A DNA stretch of 64,000 nt, taken from positions 6,831,501-6,895,500 of the forward strand of contig NZ_CP102931.1 in assembly GCF_024734665.1 (NCBI RefSeq), in the 5' to 3' direction. A model generated the notes under the pieces. That model did not search any database and was not told the DNA's origin. It was given only the letters and a program-made list of their open reading frames with translations. Positions within the stretch are counted from its first letter, which is position 1. The number at the start of each line of letters is the position of its first letter. Position numbers and translations under genes: made by a program. This DNA is from Variovorax paradoxus. GTDB lineage: Bacteria; Pseudomonadota; Gammaproteobacteria; Burkholderiales; Burkholderiaceae_C. Of the stretch, positions 63,165 through 64,000 are shown in pieces.

Positions 63165-64000
63165 CTAGATACGCATCGGCATCACGACGTACTTGAAAGA
63201 TGCGTTCTCGGGGATGGTTAACAAGGCCGAGCTGTTGGAGTCGGCAAGGTCCAGCTTGACCATGTCCTGGTCCATGTTCGACAGCGCGTCGATCAGGTAG
63301 GTCACGTTGAAGCCGATTTCGATGGCGTCGCCGCCGTAGTCGATGTCGAGCTCGTCCTGGGCTTCTTCCTGCTCGGCGTTGTTCGACGCGATGCGCAGCG
63401 TGCCCGGCTCGATGTTCAGGCGCACGCCCTTGAACTTCTCGCTGGTCAGGATGGCGGTGCGCTGCAGGCTGGCCAGGAGCGGCGCGCGGCCCAGCGTGAC
63501 GGTGTTCTTGTGGTTCTTCGGGATGACGCGGTTGTAGTCGGGGAACTTGCCCTCGACCAGCTTGGTGACGAACTCCATGCCGCCGAAGCTGAACTTGGCC
63601 TGGTTGTTCGCGAACTGCATCTCGATGGCGCCTTCGGCGTCGGACAGCAGGCGCTGCATTTCGAGCACGGTCTTGCGCGGCAGGATGACTTCCTGGCGCG
63701 GCACTTCGACGTCGAGCGTGGCCGACGAGAACGCCAGGCGGTGACCGTCGGTGGCCACCAGGCTCAGCTGCTTGCCTTCGGCAACGAACAGGATGCCGTT
63801 CAGGTAGTAGCGGATGTCGTGCACGGCCATGGCGAACGACACCTGCGAGAGCAGGTCTTTCAGCGTTTTTTGCGGCACGCTGAACACGGGGCCGAAATTG
63901 GCGGCTTCCTGCACCAGCGGAAAGTCTTCGGCGGGCAGCGACTGCAGCGTGAAACGGCTCTTGCCGCCCTTGAGCACCAGCTTGCTCGCACTCGATTCGA
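63165..64000 (-). CDS. dnaN: DNA polymerase III beta sliding clamp, 5' end beyond window
   Basis: DnaN is the ring clamp that holds DNA polymerase III on DNA. About 277 C-terminal residues are visible and the frame stays open to the right edge. Signature segments include SRFTLQSLPAEDFP, DIRYYLNGILFVAEGKQLSLVATDGHRLA, the KFPDYNRVIPKN loop, and the C-terminal YVVMPMRI that fits the clamp-loader site. The order dnaN-gyrB read leftward places dnaA and the origin beyond the right edge. Confidence 0.97.
   Translation of the reverse strand, partial: ESSASKLVLKGGKSRFTLQSLPAEDFPLVQEAANFGPVFSVPQKTLKDLLSQVSFAMAVHDIRYYLNGILFVAEGKQLSLVATDGHRLAFSSATLDVEVPRQEVILPRKTVLEMQRLLSDAEGAIEMQFANNQAKFSFGGMEFVTKLVEGKFPDYNRVIPKNHKNTVTLGRAPLLASLQRTAILTSEKFKGVRLNIEPGTLRIASNNAEQEEAQDELDIDYGGDAIEIGFNVTYLIDALSNMDQDMVKLDLADSNSSALLTIPENASFKYVVMPMRI

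Overview
The window is a GC-rich stretch of bacterial chromosome, most likely from a Betaproteobacterium of the Comamonadaceae; Variovorax is my best guess. Reasons: high GC, a Bug-type tripartite receptor, phasin-like and CreD-type proteins, the rsmG-mnmG / parA-parB arrangement with exact parS sites, and dnaN-gyrB at the right edge. It lies near the replication origin: dnaN and gyrB are both read leftward at 60.4-64.0 kb, so dnaA and oriC should lie beyond the right edge. Assignment to a genus is an inference from gene style, not a database match.

Layout. 0-3.4 kb: cobalamin adenosyltransferase (cut by the left edge), DinB-like protein, D-lactate-type FAD dehydrogenase, CsgG/HfaB-like lipoprotein. 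3.5-9.4 kb: leftward chromosome-maintenance block mnmG-rsmG-lysE-parA-hydrolase-parB, with two parS sites inside mnmG and rsmG. 9.5-17.1 kb: transglutaminase-like protein, small membrane protein, beta-class GST, an enoyl-CoA hydratase/AtuA pair, an Old Yellow Enzyme, and a coupled RidA-GNAT-VOC set. 17.1-19.2 kb: a TctDE-like two-component system. 19.4-23.0 kb: a compact lipid cassette (hydrolase, acyl carrier protein, ketoacyl synthase, fatty-acid hydroxylase). 23.5-26.5 kb: a copper set, copA facing copZ-cueR. 26.5-28.0 kb: a TerB-like gene and an AT-richer gap with two perfect DnaA boxes.

28.0-42 kb is the most interesting part. CreB/CreC lie beside a leftward operon creD - membrane-anchored NagZ-like GH3 - class A PBP. 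Divergent from creD is a rightward operon: a VIT/VWA protein with a PEP-CTERM-like tail, a dedicated exosortase, an EpsI-like helper, a GT51 transglycosylase and a GNAT. The divergent control region holds an exact Cre tag (TTCAC-N6-TTCAC) facing the exosortase operon and a degenerate tag facing creD. This suggests a CreBC-controlled cell-wall stress regulon that includes an exosortase-processed surface sensor.

42-52.9 kb: pirin, FMN reductase, Spy/CpxP-like protein, the ybhP-clsB-ybhN cardiolipin operon, a phasin-like gene with a possible PhaR site, a metallophosphoesterase, tandem secreted paralogues and small membrane proteins. 52.9-60.4 kb: an accessory carboxylic-acid region (isochorismatase-fold protein, PEP mutase/isocitrate lyase family enzyme and Bug receptor behind a sigma-54 promoter, with a divergent PrpR-type activator), then LysR, an F420-type NADP oxidoreductase and a metallo-beta-lactamase-fold hydrolase. 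60.4-64 kb: gyrB and partial dnaN.

Five copies of a short palindrome, GCTAT-N7-ATAGC, are scattered through the window. I saw no rRNA, tRNA, CRISPR array, insertion sequence or prophage.
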